Position numbers and translations under genes: made by a program | Shown: piece after piece, positions 9,829-23,172 of the stretch | Layout of the letters: the number at the start of each line of letters is the position of its first letter | Position numbering within the stretch: position 1 is the first letter of the stretch | Notes under the pieces: model-generated | Database searches by the model: none | Seen by the model: only the letters and a program-made list of their open reading frames with translations | What the model was told of the DNA's origin: nothing | DNA from: Polaribacter vadi | GTDB taxonomy: Bacteria > Bacteroidota > Bacteroidia > Flavobacteriales > Flavobacteriaceae | DNA: 64,000 bases | Reading direction: 5' to 3' | NCBI RefSeq assembly: GCF_001761365.1 | Contig: NZ_CP017477.1 | Location: 2,408,001-2,472,000 of the forward strand

Positions 9829-12150
9829 TTAATTCAAATTTAGTTTTTGGTTTAAATCTAATTCTAATAGATTTTGAATATCTTTTTTTCGTGATTCAGG
9901 CGTTACCTGAATAATATTTACTTTTCCGTTTTCTAGTTTAACTTCTACAGTGGTATTTCTTGAAGCATGTAATTTAAAATGTACATTCCACTCTTTAGGC
10001 CATGCAGGGAACAATAAAATTTTTCCATCAATTTCTTGTAATAACATCTCTTGCATACCAATCATCCCAGAACCTCCCCAGTTGTGGTCTGGAACCCAAT
10101 CAAATCCTGGTCCCCAAAACGCAGGGAAACGTCTTTCAGAATTTGCCATTTTTAGCAAATTATATTTTGAAGCTTCCTCTGTTAAACCTAGTCTGGCAGC
10201 AAAAATATTGTCTTGTTTCCAACCCACGTAACTCCTAAATTTTAGTGCATCTTCATCTAAAAAATATGTGTTTTGAGCAACTTCCAAATCTGCTTGTCCA
10301 ATGCCATATAACTTCCAAGGAAACACAGGATATAATTGAGCGGGTTCTGTGTTGTTGATACGTTCCCATGTTTTTGCAGGAGCTAATACTTTTTGATGAT
10401 TGATTTCTCTAAAATTTAAAGGCGGAATTCTGGTTTGAAATGCTTTTAAATAGTCTATTTCTTCTTGAATTAAATCTTTAGAAGACACTTTTAGCAACTT
10501 TTCTGAAATGACTTTTAAAGCTGAAATTGTACTATTGGCATTATTTGCCATTTTATAAGTTTCGACTGCTGACCCTGGATACAACACTAAATGCCCATTA
10601 GCATCTAAAGATTTTCTGCCACGTTTTTTAGCTAGATATTGATAGTGCTCATCAAAAAAACGAAGACAACTTAAAATAAATTTATTGTATTTTTTTACAT
10701 CCTTCTTAGCATATTCTTTTTGCTCCAACATCATGTTACAAAACTCAAAAACGGTATCCCATTGGTATTCTAGCCACGCGTTATACTGCATACCAGGATC
10801 ATAGCTTTCTGGTCGTTTCCATTCGTATTCTGCAGGATTTGGCAATCCGAAATTTTCTAATTGCTCGGTAAATGCAGCGCCTTTGTGATTCCAATAAACT
10901 TGACTGCGTAATTCGGCGTTTTTTTGAAGACTTAAATAGTAATCCAATTGCGAATCCATCATATCAAAATCACCACTTTTTAACATTGGAAAATAAACCA
11001 AACGTTGATTTTGTTGGGTCATGGTTCCCCCTCCCCAGTTTCTAAAATCTGGCGTAAAAGGATGATCTTCTTTTGTATAAACCGGATCGACTGTAAATAA
11101 ACCACCATTAAATTTTGTTGGATATTTTCCATAAGCATTGGCTCCCAACATATAACGAAACAACTGATAATTTTGTCCTATTTGATATACAGAATCCTGT
11201 TCTTTTACATTTTCATTCTGAGTGTAAATAAAACTCCTATCCCAATACTGATTCCACCATTTTTTTGTTTTTTTTTTGTCTGCCTTATAAGAACCTATAA
11301 AATCTTGCAAACCTTGTTTATAAACCGAAATGCTTTTATTTTGAGCGATATGTAAATAAATTGATAATTGATGTTTTTTACTCAGTTTTTCACTCTCTAA
11401 ACTAAATCCTTTAAAATCGGTATCTTGGTATTTTCCAGTATACGTTCCAGCAATCTTCATGTTTTTTCCTTTCATAACACCTCCAAAAGTTAAGTACTTT
11501 AAAGGATTCATCATTTGGTCTTTTACAACTCCCATTTGTTGCTGTGCTACCGCCACATCAAACACAGTTTTTTCTCTATTTTGATGATAAAAAGAAATGC
11601 TGTTGTTTTCAAAATCAATGGAATCTTTATAGGTAATAATATCTCCTTGAGGAGCCCATTTGTACGAATTTGCATTATTGGCTTTTCCTTTTACTGGTCT
11701 ATTTTTATGTCTCCAACTTTCGTAAGAGGCTTTTACACTTAAAGATTCTTTACTTTTTATATCTACATGAATTACAGGGAGAGAAACATCTATCCAAAGT
11801 TTTATGTCCGTATTATTTTGAGAGATTTTCACATAACCATCATGTAATACCAACTCCTGATGAAACCCATCTTTATTTTTAAATGGATTTGGACTTAACT
11901 CCACTTTTACACGACCCAATTTTAATAGGGTATTGTGCTCATCAAAGGTTCCACTTCTTGAAAAATAAAAATATACACTTCCCTGTTCAACCCAAACATT
12001 TACTCCAATATCTCCACCTCCTAGAGGCATAGATTCTGAAGCATTTTTACTTTGGCTTGTCCAAACTTGATTGTAATCGTTAAGCTCAGGAATTTGAGCA
12101 TTTAGTATAATCGAAAACATCCAAAAAAAGTAAATTATGATCTTTTTCAT
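9829..12150 (-). CDS. DUF5703 family (alpha/alpha)6-barrel protein, exported; distant GH95-like glycosidase
   Basis: 773 residues with a signal peptide (1-18, ending LNAQ). The N-terminal domain carries ESMPLGGGDIGVNVW and FYFSRSGTFDEHNTLLKLGRV, the pattern I associate with DUF5703, and the C-terminal half is an alpha-helical barrel (about 320-700) with WGGGTMTQQNQRLVYFP and PDHNWGGSGMIGMQEMLLQ. The overall build resembles GH95-type enzymes, but catalytic residues cannot be assigned with confidence. The gene sits inside the PUL operon, 23 bp after the esterase and immediately before the pectate-lyase-like gene, so a glycosidase role on the same polymer is likely but inferred. Confidence 0.75.
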   Translation of the reverse strand: MKKIIIYFFWMFSIILNAQIPELNDYNQVWTSQSKNASESMPLGGGDIGVNVWVEQGSVYFYFSRSGTFDEHNTLLKLGRVKVELSPNPFKNKDGFHQELVLHDGYVKISQNNTDIKLWIDVSLPVIHVDIKSKESLSVKASYESWRHKNRPVKGKANNANSYKWAPQGDIITYKDSIDFENNSISFYHQNREKTVFDVAVAQQQMGVVKDQMMNPLKYLTFGGVMKGKNMKIAGTYTGKYQDTDFKGFSLESEKLSKKHQLSIYLHIAQNKSISVYKQGLQDFIGSYKADKKKTKKWWNQYWDRSFIYTQNENVKEQDSVYQIGQNYQLFRYMLGANAYGKYPTKFNGGLFTVDPVYTKEDHPFTPDFRNWGGGTMTQQNQRLVYFPMLKSGDFDMMDSQLDYYLSLQKNAELRSQVYWNHKGAAFTEQLENFGLPNPAEYEWKRPESYDPGMQYNAWLEYQWDTVFEFCNMMLEQKEYAKKDVKKYNKFILSCLRFFDEHYQYLAKKRGRKSLDANGHLVLYPGSAVETYKMANNANSTISALKVISEKLLKVSSKDLIQEEIDYLKAFQTRIPPLNFREINHQKVLAPAKTWERINNTEPAQLYPVFPWKLYGIGQADLEVAQNTYFLDEDALKFRSYVGWKQDNIFAARLGLTEEASKYNLLKMANSERRFPAFWGPGFDWVPDHNWGGSGMIGMQEMLLQEIDGKILLFPAWPKEWNVHFKLHASRNTTVEVKLENGKVNIIQVTPESRKKDIQNLLELDLNQKLNLN

Positions 12151-12173
12151 GATTTGATTTTCTTCAATATTTA

Positions 12174-13604
12174 TTACCAGTTATCGGTTCTAAAAGAGGA
12201 CATAGGCAAACCTCCTGTGCTAAAAATTTCTGCTTTGGTAAAATCTTTAAACAAATACCTAACAGCTAAAGGTTTTTCTACATTTGGAGAAGATAATATC
12301 ACTGATTTTCTTCTCATATAAGTTGTGGCAGGGTAAAACACTTTATTTTCTCCAGCTATTTCAAAGCCTACTACTTCTTTGTTATATGAAGTAATTCCAT
12401 TAGGTATATTGTTAAAAGAAACCGTTACCGTACTTCCTTTTATTTCCATGGCATTAAACTCAGGACTTAAATATTCAAAACCATCTACTCCATAAGTTTT
12501 TGCCAAAGCGATATAAGCCAATCTATATCCACCCACTTTTTTGTTATTTGGGTGAATATTATTTTCTTCTCCAACATCCATTAACACTGCCATACCAGAA
12601 TTAGAAATTTCCTTTGAAGCCTTTAATTGTGCTTCTCTTAAATAAGCCGAATTGTATTCTTCTTTCTGATCGGTTGGATGAAATTGTGCATAATTAAACG
12701 GTGCAATTTGGGCATAATAAAATGGAAACGCTCCTTGATTCCACAACTCACGCCATGACCCTACCATTTTTTTGAACAAATCTTTATACTCAAAAGGTCT
12801 TTCGTAATTAGATTCTCCTTGATACCAAAGAGCCCCTTTAATTCCATAACCAATCACAGGTGATAACATTCCATTAAATAAAGTTGTGGGTACACGATTT
12901 GGATTGCTTTTTAAATCACTTTCTGTTTTTGGGAATGGTAAAGTATTATCAAAATCTTCTAACATTTCTTTATTCATCCAAGCCTCTACATTAGAACCAC
13001 CGTAAGACACATGAATTAACCCCACAGGAACTTGTAACACCTCTTGCAACAAACTTCCAAAATACCAAGCAGTGGCACTAAAACGACCTGTTGTTTGTGG
13101 ACCTGCTACCTCCCAATGCCCTTCAAAATCATCTTTTGGTTCTAAAACAGTGGCTCTTGGTACTGTAATCAAACGAATATTTTTATTAGATGACTTAACA
13201 ATAGCATCGTTCCCTTCTATGACCGGTTGTCCAGGAAAACCTTTTAAAGGCATTTCCATATTAGACTGTCCAGAACACAACCATACTTCCCCTATCAACA
13301 CATTGTTAATGGTTTTTATTTCGCTACCATTTAATACTATAATTATATATGGTCCTCCTGCTTTGGGAGTTGTTAAGTTTGTTTTCCACTTTCCTTGTTT
13401 ATCAGATTTAACCTGATATTCTTTTGCATCCCAAGAAGTAGAAATCGTCAATTTTTCATGCTTGTTTGTCCAACCCCAAATAGGAACAATACTTTCTTGT
13501 TGTAACATCATGTTATCTGTAAACAAAGCAGGTAATTTAATTTCTGCTTGTATATTCATAACAGCATACAAACAAACAATTGTTATGGTCACTAATTTTC
13601 TCAT
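12174..13604 (-). CDS. Sialate O-acetylesterase-like SGNH carbohydrate esterase, exported
   Basis: 476 residues with a signal peptide (1-20, ending NIQA). A small beta domain precedes the SGNH/SASA fold. The nucleophile block SGQSN lies at 111-115, the WYQGESN block is near 256, and the DVGEENNIHPNNK block supplies the Asp and His. Such enzymes in PULs generally remove acetyl groups from pectins or other decorated glycans rather than sialic acid. The start codon overlaps the GH106 stop in ATGA (13601-13604), so translation is coupled to the rhamnosidase. Probably periplasmic. Confidence 0.9.
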   Translation of the reverse strand: MRKLVTITIVCLYAVMNIQAEIKLPALFTDNMMLQQESIVPIWGWTNKHEKLTISTSWDAKEYQVKSDKQGKWKTNLTTPKAGGPYIIIVLNGSEIKTINNVLIGEVWLCSGQSNMEMPLKGFPGQPVIEGNDAIVKSSNKNIRLITVPRATVLEPKDDFEGHWEVAGPQTTGRFSATAWYFGSLLQEVLQVPVGLIHVSYGGSNVEAWMNKEMLEDFDNTLPFPKTESDLKSNPNRVPTTLFNGMLSPVIGYGIKGALWYQGESNYERPFEYKDLFKKMVGSWRELWNQGAFPFYYAQIAPFNYAQFHPTDQKEEYNSAYLREAQLKASKEISNSGMAVLMDVGEENNIHPNNKKVGGYRLAYIALAKTYGVDGFEYLSPEFNAMEIKGSTVTVSFNNIPNGITSYNKEVVGFEIAGENKVFYPATTYMRRKSVILSSPNVEKPLAVRYLFKDFTKAEIFSTGGLPMSSFRTDNW

Positions 13605-16600
13605 TTTTTTAATTTTTTTTGAATTTTAATATCTCCTAACAACCCTGATTTCACCATCATGGTTTCATCTAACCTATAAGGTGCAGTGCTCCATGTTAAA
13701 CGATCTTGTTTTGATAGTTTTTCATCACCAATCAATCTATTAGCCCAAGTATTGGTCACTTTTATAATCAAGGTGTTTTCTCCATTTTTTAAAGCTTTTG
13801 AAATGTTTTTTCTATATGGATACGTCCATAAAACACCACAATCTTTTCCGTTTAAACTGATTTCAGCAATATTATTGATTTCATCAAACTCTAGGAACAT
13901 ATCCTTTTCAACCTCCTTATTCCAATCAAATGTTTTGGTATAAATAGCGGTTCCAGAATAATATTTAATACTATCATTGGTTGAAGTAGTCCAGTCAAAA
14001 AGTTCATGAATTTCAATTGGTTTTGATGGACCGTGAAATGCTTTATCAAACTGAATGGTCCAATCTTGATTTAAAGTTTTAACAGTTTCAAATGTTGACC
14101 AGTTTTTGTTTTCTTCTGAAAGTTTTTTATTTGTATTATCTTTAAATATAACAAAATAAGATGCATTTGCATCAAGCTTTATTGGAATAATCGTTCTTTC
14201 ATTTTCAATCTTCCAAGTTGATAAATCTGTATATGTATTTGTTACTGGATTGAATAATATCGGTGTTTTCCCAGACACTCGAAATGAAACTTCTAAATCC
14301 TGTTTTTCTTGTTTTTGGTTAGATAGAAAATAAATAGACTCTTTATTACTCTCTCTATGCGTCCAAGCGATGGAACCCACTTCTTTTCTTTCTAAATTCA
14401 AAAATTTCACATCTTGAGCCACTCCAAACTCAGAAAACGTACCTCCTAAATATGGCAAACGTTTTACATCCGATTTCCAAATAAAATCTACTGCTTTTTG
14501 CCATGTTACTTTATCTTCTTTGGAATATTTTCCTGGAATACCATTTGGTTTTTCACCAACTAAAAGAGTAGCTCCAGCTTTCATTAATGCTTGAATTTTT
14601 TCTGCAACAGCCAAAGACATTTTGTTATTGGGATTCATTTTTGTTTTTCCTGGAAACAACAAAATACTGTAAGAAACCCCATTACTAAATATCACTTTAC
14701 CGTTTACAACTTTTGCATTGTGCAGCAAAACATCGGCATTAAAAGAATCGTATTTATAGCCATCTAAGGCATTTACCCATTGCGACAAATCGGTTGTGTT
14801 TTTTGAATACGTCACCTCTTTAGGCATGGTCGCCGTTGGCTGCCCTAAATTTTCTAATCTCATTTTTTCTAAAGCCAAACGTTCTTCTCCAAAAATATTT
14901 GGTAAAAAAGGCAACAAACGATCTGGTAAAACAGAACGCGACGGAATCTCTTCACCTGTAAAAACAGCTAAATCAATTACTGGTTTTCCTTTTTGCAATT
15001 GAAATTGTACGCGCTGACAATAATCGAAAAATGCTTTGCCAGGTTCCCACCAAGTTTGGTCGCGTTGAAAAAATGTACCAATGCCATCCAATGTCATTCC
15101 TGGTTTTCTATCTAACCACGGATTATGAACAAATACATGATAAAAAAATCGGTTGATTCCTAAGGCATAATTTCTGTCTGCTAAGGTTTTTAAATTCCCT
15201 GGATGCTCATTCCAATCCATTCGCAACTCTGTAAAAGCTTCTGCTTGAATAATATCTTTATTATAAATATGTCCGCCAGAAATAGCATCCAGCATGTCAT
15301 TTGGTTTATCATGGGTTGGACTCTTTAACCAAAATTCACCTCCTGGATAATCGACCGTTTTAAAATGCAATAAATTATCACTCAACATGGTAGGCGCTAC
15401 ATTCTCTGAACTGAATTTTACACCTGCTTTTTTTGCTTCTGCAGCTAAAGTTCCGAAGAAATTATCGGTAATTAATTCTGAAATGGTTTTTCTAACATCG
15501 TACAAAACTTGCTCGCTCATTTCAATACTTTCAAGAGGAATCCCAGCCATTACAGGTAAATAATCTACTAAATCATAACCTCTTCGTTTTTTAAATTCAT
15601 CGCTAAAAACAGGCGACCAGTTTTGACTGCCACATTCCCAACTATCTAAATGTAAAATTTCAACCACTCTTGATACTAATTCTGGACCAGCCGTTCTAAG
15701 CATTTCACCAAACCAATGATCGAGTTGAAAACGAATAGCATCCGGATTAAATTTATCTACTTCCAAACCTTTTCCGGCACCACCAGTAGCATTTTCATGA
15801 CCTGTAGATGTATGCCCCATTCTTAAAATACGCCAATGTCCTTTGGGAGCCTTCCAGTTTAAAACACCATCAGCATCAACAAATTCTGAAATATTAATCA
15901 TTTTAGATCCATCAATACAATCTTCATCCTGCATATTAATTTTTCTTGTTTGCGGACTAATACGCCAAACAGCACCAGATTTCCCTTGATAATTATCAAT
16001 TAAAGGCTCGTTTGAGAGTATAATTTTAGTCACTTTTAAAGCCTGTTTCCATTTGGCAGCATCTAAATCTTCAGCACCTGGCTCTGTACCTTCTGGGTTG
16101 TAAACAAATCGAAAATACTTTGCTTTAGTTGGTTTTATGCTGTGCGTGTAAAAAGCATCTGTATCTTGCCACCCATGTCTTGGTGCCTCCAATCTGCCTA
16201 AACTTGTAAAATTTTCACCATCATTGCTAACTTCTACTAATAATCGTTGGGCTTGATAATTATTGCCTTTGGTTTCAATTTGAATAGACTTACAATTGAA
16301 AAAATCCTCAAATTTATATTGCACCCAACCGTTTTCGTACAATCTGAATTGTTTTTTTTCAGTGGATCTATCCGTTAAAAAAGAGGCATCAAAATCTTGT
16401 AAAGTTGAAGTTACTTTTGGCTGTAAATTAATTGAAGTTTTAAAAACTTCTTTCACTGGCAACGCAAACGTTGCGATATCTTTATAGTAATCCTGATAAT
16501 GCTTTGGAACGAGTAATTTTAAATGATTGGTTTCATTGTCAGAAACTATGGTATCTGTCCAAACTACTTTTTGCATGGACATTTTAGGTGTAATCCATGG

Positions 16601-16975
16601 TCCTCCAGCTACTGCAAATCCATCGGCTGCATGAAACGCGATTTTCAACCCTAATCTATCGGCTTCGGTTAAAGCCCAATGCACCATGTCCCAAAATTCC
16701 TTGCTTAATTGTAAAACAGGCGGATCAATTAGCGGTTTATCATCAGGGCCTTTAATCGTCATTAAATAAGCGCCTCTTATACCTCCTTGTTTCATGGCTT
16801 CTAAATCGGCTGTAATTCCTGTTTTAGAGTAGGCGCTTTTCATCCAATACCAATACACCCATGGTTTCGACGAGTCTTCCGTAGGTTCAAAAAATGACAG
16901 CTTTTCCTCTTGGTTGGTTTTACAATTAAATACAACCAAAAACAGAACAAAGTATATTAGGTGTTTTAAGTTCAT
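13601..16975 (-). CDS. GH106 alpha-L-rhamnosidase, exported
   Basis: 1124 residues, a normal length for GH106. A signal sequence ends in a possible lipobox (VFNC, Cys18). Family hallmarks are the early KPWVYWYWMKSAY and QGGIRGAYLM segments, a central LDSWECGSQNW and IQAEAFTE (acidic residues in the expected active-site regions), and a C-terminal beta-sandwich with WTYPYRKNISKAL. GH106 enzymes release alpha-L-rhamnose from rhamnogalacturonans or, in marine bacteria, from ulvan-type glycans. The start codon immediately follows the GH2 stop codon and the stop overlaps the esterase start, so the three are translated from one message. Confidence 0.9.
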   Translation of the reverse strand: MNLKHLIYFVLFLVVFNCKTNQEEKLSFFEPTEDSSKPWVYWYWMKSAYSKTGITADLEAMKQGGIRGAYLMTIKGPDDKPLIDPPVLQLSKEFWDMVHWALTEADRLGLKIAFHAADGFAVAGGPWITPKMSMQKVVWTDTIVSDNETNHLKLLVPKHYQDYYKDIATFALPVKEVFKTSINLQPKVTSTLQDFDASFLTDRSTEKKQFRLYENGWVQYKFEDFFNCKSIQIETKGNNYQAQRLLVEVSNDGENFTSLGRLEAPRHGWQDTDAFYTHSIKPTKAKYFRFVYNPEGTEPGAEDLDAAKWKQALKVTKIILSNEPLIDNYQGKSGAVWRISPQTRKINMQDEDCIDGSKMINISEFVDADGVLNWKAPKGHWRILRMGHTSTGHENATGGAGKGLEVDKFNPDAIRFQLDHWFGEMLRTAGPELVSRVVEILHLDSWECGSQNWSPVFSDEFKKRRGYDLVDYLPVMAGIPLESIEMSEQVLYDVRKTISELITDNFFGTLAAEAKKAGVKFSSENVAPTMLSDNLLHFKTVDYPGGEFWLKSPTHDKPNDMLDAISGGHIYNKDIIQAEAFTELRMDWNEHPGNLKTLADRNYALGINRFFYHVFVHNPWLDRKPGMTLDGIGTFFQRDQTWWEPGKAFFDYCQRVQFQLQKGKPVIDLAVFTGEEIPSRSVLPDRLLPFLPNIFGEERLALEKMRLENLGQPTATMPKEVTYSKNTTDLSQWVNALDGYKYDSFNADVLLHNAKVVNGKVIFSNGVSYSILLFPGKTKMNPNNKMSLAVAEKIQALMKAGATLLVGEKPNGIPGKYSKEDKVTWQKAVDFIWKSDVKRLPYLGGTFSEFGVAQDVKFLNLERKEVGSIAWTHRESNKESIYFLSNQKQEKQDLEVSFRVSGKTPILFNPVTNTYTDLSTWKIENERTIIPIKLDANASYFVIFKDNTNKKLSEENKNWSTFETVKTLNQDWTIQFDKAFHGPSKPIEIHELFDWTTSTNDSIKYYSGTAIYTKTFDWNKEVEKDMFLEFDEINNIAEISLNGKDCGVLWTYPYRKNISKALKNGENTLIIKVTNTWANRLIGDEKLSKQDRLTWSTAPYRLDETMMVKSGLLGDIKIQKKLKK

Positions 16976-20260
<3,285 letters not shown>

Positions 20261-20283
20261 TTATCTATTAAAACATTCTGTTT

Positions 20284-20361
20284 TGTCATACCGAACTTGT
20301 TTCGGTATCTCATATTCTACAACCTAACCTAATGAGACCCTGAAATAAATTCAGGGTGACA
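20284..20361. repeat. BIME/REP-like element: two facing hairpins in an operon gap
   Basis: Hairpin 1 pairs ATACCGAA (20288-20295) with TTCGGTAT (20301-20308) around CTTGT. Hairpin 2 pairs ACCCTGAA (20337-20344) with TTCAGGGT (20350-20357) around ATAAA. The unit is bounded by TGTCAT on the left and GTGACA on the right, with inner ATCTCAT and ATGAGA arms, so the whole element is also an inverted repeat. It resembles the common TGTCAT-CCGAA...TTCGG-ATGACA repeats of Bacteroidota genomes. It lies between the lipoprotein glycosidase gene and the GH2 gene. No T-tract follows, so it is unlikely to be a plain terminator. Confidence 0.8.
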
Positions 20362-20366
20362 CATGG

Positions 20367-21500
20367 TTATTTAATCTCTATTTCATCTTTTGGAGGAGTC
20401 ACAAAATGAATATCACTTTTTCCAATGTCTTTTGAAGTTGCCAATGCAATACCACGTTGCCCTGCTTTGTTTACAGCACAGTAATAATGATACACAATCC
20501 CCTCATGTTTAACCACAAATGATTTATGAGCAAACAAATCATCATAAGGTTCTGATGACTGAATTAAATCTTCTCCCTCCCAATCTTTCCAATGAATCAA
20601 ATCATTAGACACTGCAAATCTGTTGAAAGCCCCTTGATCCCAACCTGTCCAAAAAGCTCCAAAATAAAACATCACCCAAGTGTTGTTAATTCTTTGAATA
20701 AAGGCATCTCCTGAAATCCCTTTATGATGATTGATTACAGGTCCATCTCCAAAACGTTTCCAGTGTTTCATATCATTAGAAACAGCCATGGCAATACGTT
20801 CTGCTCCTTTGGCTGGGTTAATACTATCTCCACGAGCGTTGTAATACATCACAAAATCATGTCCTGTTTCTTTATCCACATCTCTAATCACAGAACTTTT
20901 ATACATGGTACTGTTGTCCCACCATTTGGCTTTGTCATCATTTGGTTTTAAAACGGGTTCTGACAATCTTTTAAACTCTTTTGGAGTTGTTGGTAACTCA
21001 TCAGTATAAGCCATTCCCATAGATAATATTCCAGCTTCATAACCTGTTGTATTTCCACCAAAATAACTCATCCAATACTTATCATCATAAGATTCCCATT
21101 TATAAGAACCTTCCCAAGTAGGGTCTTGCAAAGCAATGTATCCTGCTTTTTGATTCACATCCCATTCCGAAGTGTCTTTTGAAAACGACATCACTTTTCC
21201 TAAATGTTTCCAGTTTAACAAATCATCACTTTCTGCCAACCAAGTTTCGTAACCACGTCCTTCAAAAATTAAATACGTCATATACCATTTATCGTCTTTT
21301 CTGAAAATACTCGGACAATCTATTTTATAGGAATTATCAGTTGGCACCATAATTAACCCGTATTTATAAGGTGTTTTAATTTCATTGTAAATTTCTTGCA
21401 TCACCTCATTAGTAATCTCTCGTTTTTTAAATTTTGCCTGACCACAACCAGTAAATATGACTGAAATTAGGATGATGATACAATAACTTAATGGCTTCAT
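20367..21500 (-). CDS. Beta-propeller glycoside hydrolase, lipoprotein
   Basis: 377 residues with a type II signal: hydrophobic 5-16 and lipobox FTGC, Cys19. The sequence has the recurring blades of a five-bladed beta-propeller: KIDCPSIFRKDDKWYMTY, WLAESDDLLNWKHLG, AMAVSNDMKHWKRFG, FAVSNDLIHWKDW and HKSFVVKHEGIVYHYYCAV. This pattern occurs in GH43, GH117, GH130 and related families; I cannot choose among them. The neighbour at 21541-23166 has the same general fold but is not a close copy. It lies mid-operon between that gene and the GH2 gene and is probably anchored facing the periplasm or cell surface. Confidence 0.78.
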   Translation of the reverse strand: MKPLSYCIIILISVIFTGCGQAKFKKREITNEVMQEIYNEIKTPYKYGLIMVPTDNSYKIDCPSIFRKDDKWYMTYLIFEGRGYETWLAESDDLLNWKHLGKVMSFSKDTSEWDVNQKAGYIALQDPTWEGSYKWESYDDKYWMSYFGGNTTGYEAGILSMGMAYTDELPTTPKEFKRLSEPVLKPNDDKAKWWDNSTMYKSSVIRDVDKETGHDFVMYYNARGDSINPAKGAERIAMAVSNDMKHWKRFGDGPVINHHKGISGDAFIQRINNTWVMFYFGAFWTGWDQGAFNRFAVSNDLIHWKDWEGEDLIQSSEPYDDLFAHKSFVVKHEGIVYHYYCAVNKAGQRGIALATSKDIGKSDIHFVTPPKDEIEIK

Positions 21501-21540
21501 ATTTAAATTTTCTAATTGCTATTTTAAATCTATCAATTCT

Positions 21541-23166
21541 TTACAACTTTTTAACACGTTCAGCGAGTGCTTCTCTATTCAATTTCACTTTTACCATACC
21601 CATAGGATGAAATCTCTTTTCCAAATCTATAGCAGCATACACAATGGTATAAATATCATTACCTTCAGGAATTAAACACAAAGGCGTTCGCATGATATCC
21701 CACCATTTATCGACCTTTTTTTCAATAGGTAAATAACGCGCTTCAGACCAGTTTAAGCCATCTTTAGACAACGAATATGCCATCATGTTTGGTAAATGAT
21801 GTCCCCAACCATCTGGCCCACCATCAAAAACAGCTATATAGGTTCCGTCTGGAAGTTTAGAAACAATAGGGTTTTCAACGAAAAAAGGATGCATTGAAGT
21901 GATTGGATTTACGGAAGCATCTAAACGTTTCCAAGGACCTTCTAAACTTTCAGATTTAGCAAGTGCCACAAACCAACCTTTGCCTGTTTTCTTAGGATAA
22001 TCATCCCAAGTTTTAAAAGGATATGCACCACTATAAAAACCAAGAAATTCGTTTTCATTTATTTGATATGGGAAAAAAGAAGCAACTCCTTGGCGACCTT
22101 CCCAAGGTTCTGAATTCAAACCAGGTTCAATAATAATTCCTATATCTTTGTATGGTCCGCCAACACCTTCAATACCTTCTACTTCAGATTCGCATCGCCA
22201 AATACGTCCAAAAGAATGATTTGGTTCTATTGTTTTACTAACTGTGTACGCCAAATAATATCCATACCATTTATTCGCTTTTTTATTAAAAACTGGCATA
22301 TAAGACCATATAGCAGCTCTTCTATCATTCATTGGATTATCGTCATCTGTAACCGCATACGTTCCACTTGCTTGATATATTGTTGATTTACGTTTCCAAT
22401 GAATAGCATCTTTGCTTGTCCAATGTCCAATTTTAGTTTTTACACGATCGTAATAAGCTTCTACGCCAATTTCTCCAGCACGTTCTGTTGGAAACATATG
22501 ATAAGTATCTCCTACTTTCACAACTCTACCTCCTTCAAAACCACCTTGTATACCTTCTGTTCCTGACATGCCTTCATCTATAGTTGGTGCATTTTCACCT
22601 CCTAATATTTCAAAGATTGGTTTTTCATCTGAAAAACCTTCAACAATAAATGTTGGATTCCAAAGATTACCGTCTGGAAATTCTGCATTACGAAACACTA
22701 ATTCTTGATTATTTTCAACCACACCCAAAACTGTAAACAACTCTTTATAATTTGGATTAATTGTATGTGTGCCTTTCTTATAAGATATAGCATATACATT
22801 TACAGGAGGTAATCCTGTTATAGTAAGCGCATTTTTTAAAACAAGCTCCGCATTTTCTATAGGTTTTTCGTCTTGAAATACACCAACAAGAACTTTTACA
22901 GGTACTTTAAATTTTAATTTTAATGGGTTTGTATTTTCTAGAGGTAACTTAATACCTTTTAAACCTTCTAATTCTGAAGCGATTCGTACAATATTATGTT
23001 TGCTTCCTGAAAACACATGCGCATATTGTGTAATTTCAAAAGTTTCATAATTAGAATCTACAATCTTAAATAAAGCTGCTTTCCAATTCGAATTTGAATT
23101 TTGAGCCACTCCGAAAGAACTTCCTAGAGTACAAATTAGAATAAATATATATTTTGCTTTAATCAT
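21541..23166 (-). CDS. Exported beta-propeller glycoside hydrolase with N-terminal beta domain
   Basis: 541 residues with a signal peptide (1-21, ending FGVAQ). Residues about 25-185 are an N-terminal beta domain. About 200-535 are a beta-propeller with blade motifs GGRVVKVGDTYHMFPTE, IGHWTSKDAIHWKRKS, KWYGYYLAYT, FLGFYSGAYPF and MAYSLSKDGLNWSEARYL. The fold fits the GH43/GH32/GH62 type; beta-propeller families known from rhamnogalacturonan II systems, such as GH137, are also possible, but I cannot confirm a family by reading. It starts 6 bp after the GH78-like gene ends, so the two are tightly coupled. Confidence 0.75.
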   Translation of the reverse strand: MIKAKYIFILICTLGSSFGVAQNSNSNWKAALFKIVDSNYETFEITQYAHVFSGSKHNIVRIASELEGLKGIKLPLENTNPLKLKFKVPVKVLVGVFQDEKPIENAELVLKNALTITGLPPVNVYAISYKKGTHTINPNYKELFTVLGVVENNQELVFRNAEFPDGNLWNPTFIVEGFSDEKPIFEILGGENAPTIDEGMSGTEGIQGGFEGGRVVKVGDTYHMFPTERAGEIGVEAYYDRVKTKIGHWTSKDAIHWKRKSTIYQASGTYAVTDDDNPMNDRRAAIWSYMPVFNKKANKWYGYYLAYTVSKTIEPNHSFGRIWRCESEVEGIEGVGGPYKDIGIIIEPGLNSEPWEGRQGVASFFPYQINENEFLGFYSGAYPFKTWDDYPKKTGKGWFVALAKSESLEGPWKRLDASVNPITSMHPFFVENPIVSKLPDGTYIAVFDGGPDGWGHHLPNMMAYSLSKDGLNWSEARYLPIEKKVDKWWDIMRTPLCLIPEGNDIYTIVYAAIDLEKRFHPMGMVKVKLNREALAERVKKL

Positions 23167-23172
23167 CTGAAT

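Noticed and set aside
13072..13416. 114-codon plus-strand frame inside the esterase gene
   Set aside because: Antisense to conserved coding sequence, with no independent support.
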